From the IMG/VR virus record IMGVR_UViG_3300036766_001071, positions 1-46,250 of that record: a stretch of 46,250 nt of DNA; one strand, 5' to 3'. The DNA comes from a virus. The stretch's first letter is position 1. The number at the start of each line of letters is the position of its first letter. Position numbers and translations under genes: made by a program. Of the stretch, positions 44,101 through 46,250 are shown piece by piece. Below the pieces are notes generated by a model that did no database searches, was not told where the DNA came from, and saw only the letters and a program-made list of their open reading frames with translations.

Positions 44101-46250
44101 GACCTGAAGACGGTCGGCGCGGAAAAGATCGCTTCCGGCTATACGCGCCTGGGGCGGTTCACCGACGCCATGGCCGGCCAGTTCGGCGAGTGGATCCGCG
44201 AGTACGCCGGCGAGCTGCACGAGGCATCGCTCGACGCGCTCAAGGGGACCGGGAAGCCCGCCGCGCCCGAGCCGGCTGCCAAGCCGGAAAAGCCCTCGCC
44301 AGAGGCGGGGAAGCGCACGGCCGATGCCAGCGGGCCGATTAGGGAGCCGAAGCAAAGCGGGTCCACAACGCTGGGCTCCGGGCTGGGCGCATTCGAACCG
44401 TACCTGCGCGAGGCCTTCGCGGAGATGAAGGATTTGAAGGCGAAGAGGGACGCGGCGCTGGCGGAACTGGAAAGGGCCAAGGCCGCGCCTGGCGAGAAGA
44501 AGTTTGGGCAGAGAGTCATCGAAGCCTTCACCGGCGAGCGCGATTTGTGGTCGGCGCGGGTGAACCAGGCCATCGACAAACTGCGGCGCATCGTTCCGAA
44601 GCCGGTCGACCAGGAAGCGCTGTCGCTGATGCGCGAGTACCGCGACCATCCCGAGGAACTGAAAGCGTGGCTGGGCGAGACGCCCCCGCTGCGGTTGGAT
44701 TTGAGTCCGGAGGACCGGACTGCGGCGGAGCGCAACATCGAACGGATGCGGCCGGCCATCGAGCGGGCGCTGAAGCCGACCGAGGCGATGAAGGCGGCGG
44801 ACAGCGTTCTCACGAAGATCGCCGGCGAGACGCTGCGCGAGGGCCAGCGGTTGGGGTTCCTCGAGAGCCGCTGGACGCCGGAGCAGTACGCCCCGCACAT
44901 TCTGCACCCGAAAGGTGAGGGCGAGGTGGCGGCGCCGACCTCGGATCGCCTGGGCCGCGCCATGGGCGGGAAGATTGGCAAGTATTTTGCATTCGCGGAG
45001 ACGCGCGGCTATCCCACGCTGCTCGACGCGGTGGCGGACAACGTGAAGCCCAAGACGCTGAACGCCTTCGACGCCTTCACGATCCACGGGGACAAATTCG
45101 CGACGGCGCGCGCCACTCACCTGCTGGTGAATCAGATCAAGGACACGGGCGTGGGCATGGTCGAGGCGGATCGTTTTAAACGGCCGGAGGGCTGGGTGGA
45201 GCTGGCCGGGCACTCGCCGGAGTTCCGGACGCCGCAGCAGTACACGGATGCAAACGGCGAGCCTGCCGTCCTGCACGTGCCGCTGGTGGTTCCGAAGTTC
45301 ATCGACGACGCGCTGAGGCCGGTCACGGATCCGGACTACCTGGGAGCGCTGCCGGGTTTCCGCAAGCTACGCGTGTTTCAGGCGTACACCAAGGCGATCC
45401 AGCTCGGGCTGTCGATGTTTCACGCCACCACCGAGAACTACATGGCGCTGGCGAACATGGGGCCGCGTGGATGGCTGCGCGGGTTGAGGGCGGATCGCAC
45501 GTCTCCGGAGTTCGCGGCCGAGGAGCGCGATTTCATTTCGCACGGCGGGACGACCGCGGTGCAGGGGAAGACCGTCGAGGCTTATAAGAGCTTTGAGCCC
45601 GGATCGATCCCAACGTGGAGCGAAATCTGGCGCAGGGCGCCGGTGGTGCGCGAGATGGACGCTGCCGCACAGAAGGTGACGGACTTCACCTTCGGGAAGC
45701 TGCAACGGCAGTTCAAAATCACCGACTACGCGATGCACAAAGCGCAGTGGCTGGCGAAACATCCGGACGCCACGGCGGCGGAAACGGCGGCTGCCATGAG
45801 CAGCATCAGCAAAGAGATCAACGCGGTGTACGGCGGCCTGCACTGGGAGAATCTGGGAGTGAACAAGGCCAGCGTGGAGGTGGCCCGGGCGCTGATGCTC
45901 GCTCCGGACTGGACCTTTTCGAATGTGTTCAACGTGAAGTACGCGTTCGAGCGCGGCACGCCGGCGGGAAGCCTCGCGCGCAGGTTTTGGATGAGGCAGC
46001 TCATTGGGGGAATGATCGCCACGCAACTGCTGAGCCTGCTGCTATCGAAGAAGCCTTCGAACAACCCGACGCAGGTTTACATGGGGAAGGATCCGCACGG
46101 CAAGGATATTTACCAGAACGTTTTCTTCAAGGGTGTTTCGGGCGACGTTCTGAACCTGGTCCACAACGTCGGGGACTATGGCGCGGTGGAAGGCCTGGCG
46201 CGCACCATGGCGGGCAAGGGAGCTCCGGTGGTGCGGGCCGGCCTGCAACT
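38122..46250 (+). CDS. giant polyvalent protein, open at right edge
   Basis: More than 2709 codons with no stop. N-terminus MADNLLNPDDFMRQWKPP repeats the motif PDxFM, and GSMIPFVMMGVAAGPAAAGA is hydrophobic. Residues about 580-930 carry a DdrB/ParB-superfamily-like domain (YAVVEADDLTVSHD, LQPRDRTRKASQVQIADIAG, GQDLNVEAGNGRVNGLRMAY). Residues about 1700-1860 form a zeta-toxin-like P-loop domain with Walker A GGTGSGKTT at 1727-1735. A module EKxASGxxxFxDWxxxMLAD-FGERIKPHLLKL occurs at about 1224, 1934 and, weaker, 2001. The C-terminal third is helical with hydrophobic patches (QLIGGMIATQLLSLLLSKKP). Such multi-domain phage polyvalent proteins are thought to be injected with DNA. Three small genes lie nested in its linkers. 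Confidence 0.88.
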   Translation, partial: MADNLLNPDDFMRQWKPPAPELDPDSFMRSLQRPSQPATAARPKIPGTELTGLPAPYLVEGAKIEEIPEPPPDTRSVWRKGADIVDAFMGKTSRAAWQTVEGAANFGEALGSQMVREKPTGGEGTVLKGLGREFGDMARKFQGAGEAVGSDRLPENRNRAKHDVGFADAWTQNPELLWDPEWWSGKMGEAVGSMIPFVMMGVAAGPAAAGAAEGVGLKGEAAQLFTALGQSSAMSGVELAVDAGANYRDALEKHDAQPAAAWKVLKDTLLLEALPTFGLNYIGFFEPHIKAWMKETGKGLVTRMAVRAATGAPAEGLQEVLQGAGQRTALKQNLPPEEAKKVKVWGPESINEGILGALGGTVAGPIFEHGGEHGEQATPKPNVRQQDTGLPQPDIAPPTLFDQEQPAPAERAPKSAPAPKAAPETPDSFMEQRAAAETEAAPSETVETKGETKPAAVSPVAPVDQGDQGEKGARAAEPTGMEAVLGPARALAKREGKLSKQGLQNALGVNKKKAGEIFQALVADGTVNSLGKWQAPEEAAPTQDLATEEDLPEGTPAEIPPERLGNVGKVTTVRGTEADTRYAVVEADDLTVSHDLQGEPTEAYPAPLQPRDRTRKASQVQIADIAGKANYGQLNENALPNFGAPVAGQDLNVEAGNGRVNGLRMAYDRGLPTAERYKSDLAADSETHGIAPEVIQGMKKPVLVRVRTSPVNRVQFARESNEDPQQGMSPAEIAHIDGGRVGAVLDKFDPDADISAPANRDFVRAFMGGVVSASDRARLMTDDGSLSQEGARRIRNAVFARAYGDPTAIETLTEATDDNIRGVTSGMLRAAPALAKVKEGIKVGALHDRDIAPDVATAARKLSWLRQRGTPVETYLAQQGMFGQEITPEAKELLQVFAEHGRAPRRVGDVLTEFARAVQDIGHPAQKGLFGTTAPPSKGELLQGAIQRVIEKEAPGGQRNVQAAVPQEQQPVPGEARADDAAQVGRNGPADGQAASEQGKSAAAQEGQPGRPLPQQVTPRLPGELAGAKPRYAFGNKQFELDFASDLDKAAYIAAQLQRSKSDAKYVAFVRQHMGGDERAARALGSQVRARIKELARTAEPGVLRIEPVLRARPASVTPADKGAPPRKSTPKPSSKLDTAPSLFDETAPAPKSEAAQKPAASEPAAEPEKLTPAEEAAANVERWRVKAEAAEKRIAEKLKKLAGDTSGELRPEAFARVVQAGAEKFASGLRNFRDWARAMLADFGERIKPHLLKLWPRAKEAAAVEGRRRELIADVAGGPAYDPNASFEHKAREARAFLHKEEGHPPAVFVNPQAFSVLWSTIGWRGEGPDGLTLTPWMGRFLRRAMIRQRLGARDAAIASKLKHLSELVNRASQNREGNLGSAPVILVRYTPGHTDEMIRQTLDEERAHHKQILITGEFIDLIDNQAFFADDAAKRAGENMKRSGYPDNPSVLAAEIGARLMAPSISHELGLTYQEQTSLAALYTELLVDKNGERANDVNQTIEGNYHLLPRQERRRADQLRDRGRDRQDPGGRDDDSQALSSRKPRQDSLFDAGTREEVAAGAARDRAALEGDRLSAEFKSPLNRGNRRTPLKPALDTGAGNLFGEEPKQGNFFERLSSDTSGEMRLDGPRTTAGLTARERFIETVVNARVRRDPERLFQEYENQFGATVSSDRAARLFPEYNKSNEHRTRNRRAVHAAAQWIADSVYWRLLERPAKGDVTFTAGGTGSGKTTALRLAGGQAEITYDTTLNSFPSAVERIDAALNSGRNVRIEYAYAEATEAFRRALGRAAKTGRVVPVDYHLMTHRESRRTVERLAEHYAGDPRVGFRFNDNSGTSAHQMTIEELKALPYTGDREQLDAILRSEREAGRISQLVHDETAGSQGSGIRETLRRGTGRDDRESETLAGDAGRGTLLDPSTPEGFAHHARAGAEKLASGLTRFTDWSRSMLADFGERIKPHLLKLYREAQRLWKDTSGEVRKVSREQFNELLDDLKTVGAEKIASGYTRLGRFTDAMAGQFGEWIREYAGELHEASLDALKGTGKPAAPEPAAKPEKPSPEAGKRTADASGPIREPKQSGSTTLGSGLGAFEPYLREAFAEMKDLKAKRDAALAELERAKAAPGEKKFGQRVIEAFTGERDLWSARVNQAIDKLRRIVPKPVDQEALSLMREYRDHPEELKAWLGETPPLRLDLSPEDRTAAERNIERMRPAIERALKPTEAMKAADSVLTKIAGETLREGQRLGFLESRWTPEQYAPHILHPKGEGEVAAPTSDRLGRAMGGKIGKYFAFAETRGYPTLLDAVADNVKPKTLNAFDAFTIHGDKFATARATHLLVNQIKDTGVGMVEADRFKRPEGWVELAGHSPEFRTPQQYTDANGEPAVLHVPLVVPKFIDDALRPVTDPDYLGALPGFRKLRVFQAYTKAIQLGLSMFHATTENYMALANMGPRGWLRGLRADRTSPEFAAEERDFISHGGTTAVQGKTVEAYKSFEPGSIPTWSEIWRRAPVVREMDAAAQKVTDFTFGKLQRQFKITDYAMHKAQWLAKHPDATAAETAAAMSSISKEINAVYGGLHWENLGVNKASVEVARALMLAPDWTFSNVFNVKYAFERGTPAGSLARRFWMRQLIGGMIATQLLSLLLSKKPSNNPTQVYMGKDPHGKDIYQNVFFKGVSGDVLNLVHNVGDYGAVEGLARTMAGKGAPVVRAGLQ
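40988..41173 (+). CDS. nested +1-frame gene 1 in polyvalent gene
   Basis: 61 aa from GTG, with AAAAGGAGG six bases upstream, an almost ideal ribosome-binding site. The product (MAKETYKPRFLKNNNPFQVK, LMMLRKLDGMDPLTGKPP, ending PVVPFPSK) has normal composition, with Lys/Asn/Phe. By hand count 55 of 61 codons end in G or C here, but only 22 of 62 in the main frame, which reads as Gln/Ala/Gly-rich linker (about residues 956-1018). Codon usage therefore says this frame is the selected one. No family recognised. Confidence 0.68.
   Translation: MAKETYKPRFLKNNNPFQVKRVLMMLRKLDGMDPLTGKPPVSKENQPPPKKGNPVVPFPSK
42614..42805 (+). CDS. nested +1-frame gene 2 in polyvalent gene
   Basis: 63 aa from MTSTKPSKATTISCPVRSDG, preceded by GGAGAGAGAG; a start five codons earlier is possible. 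SYVIEEGTGRILAVGTTIHR looks like a compact beta-hairpin core, with a Ser/Pro/Ala tail. About 50 of 63 codons end in G/C against about 40 of 64 in the main frame, where the sequence is an Arg/Asp-rich linker just before the zeta-like domain region. Evidence is weaker than for the other two nested genes. Confidence 0.5.
   Translation: MTSTKPSKATTISCPVRSDGVQTSYVIEEGTGRILAVGTTIHRRSALASPAKTPSSTPEPAKK
43703..43873 (+). CDS. nested +1-frame gene 3 in polyvalent gene
   Basis: 56 aa: MPSFDQNAKPDESANSSTTK, then PPVPRDPEFEKRCDEEQAAM and IESLKRWREMPVEELY, ending at TAG. A disordered N-terminus leads to an acidic amphipathic helix. 43 of 56 codons end in G/C, against 24 of 57 in the main frame over the same bases. 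A GAGAG seven bases upstream is a modest ribosome-binding site. It begins just after the zeta-like P-loop domain, so an antidote or regulator role for that domain is conceivable, without homology evidence. Confidence 0.62.
   Translation: MPSFDQNAKPDESANSSTTKPPVPRDPEFEKRCDEEQAAMIESLKRWREMPVEELY

Noticed and set aside
1-46250. CRISPR array or cas genes
   Set aside because: No regularly spaced 25-40-bp repeats with unique spacers were found; the repeats present are gene duplications.

Overview
The window reads as most of the genome of a temperate, short-tailed (podovirus-like) tailed phage from a GC-rich bacterium. Base composition is high-GC with G/C-ending codons. Coding is dense, with ATGA/GTGA stop-start overlaps. 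There is a head-morphogenesis and tail-spike block, a tyrosine integrase, and the 3' half of a tRNA-Cys that looks like an attachment core. No tape-measure or tail-tube gene is visible; instead there are connector paralogs, a nozzle-like protein, a giant spike and ejection-type proteins, which argues for a short tail. The host cannot be fixed from sequence alone. The style (ARWAK-type small proteins, base composition) would suit Acidobacteriota or a similar soil lineage, but that is only an impression.

Layout. 1-2090: leftward array of very small coiled-coil and membrane-anchored genes, built from repeated modules. 2091-2215: divergent control region with two near-identical 12-bp palindromes. 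2216-2973: two rightward genes ending in a terminator. 3059-4060: a solitary HEPN-domain gene with terminators on both sides. 4159-5257: serine resolvase and small genes. 5271-6076: leftward pair including a two-HTH regulator. 6430-6474: tRNA-Cys 3' half (att candidate). 6730-8343: DUF3800 gene and integrase, transcribed towards the att site. 8344-8896: control region. 8897-11973: rightward early genes (winged-helix replication-type protein, HNH nuclease, zinc and membrane proteins). 12287-38118: late operon (small terminase, sigma-like factor, large terminase, Zn/HTH protein, holin-like protein, portal, scaffold, cement, major capsid, beta-helix and LamG proteins, three connectors, nozzle, accessory tail proteins, 1492-aa spike, ejection-type proteins). 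38122-46250: one open frame of more than 2700 codons, running off the end. It is a polyvalent protein with a DdrB/ParB-like domain, a zeta-toxin-like P-loop domain and repeated C-terminal modules.

How it fits together. Phage-like genes lie on both sides of the tRNA half and the integrase faces it. This suits an attP in an unintegrated phage genome better than the edge of an integrated prophage. The late operon packages DNA (terminase, portal), builds the head (scaffold, cement, capsid), closes it (connectors, nozzle) and makes the adhesin and ejected proteins. The polyvalent protein is probably carried in the virion and delivered to the next host.

Most unusual observations: (i) three small genes nested in the +1 frame of the polyvalent gene, each in an inter-domain linker, where third-position GC favours the nested frame; (ii) the array at 272-2090, where each gene junction carries a remnant of one protein C-terminus that doubles as a ribosome-binding site; (iii) a beta-domain shared by three consecutive tail genes; (iv) a sigma-like gene between the two terminase genes.
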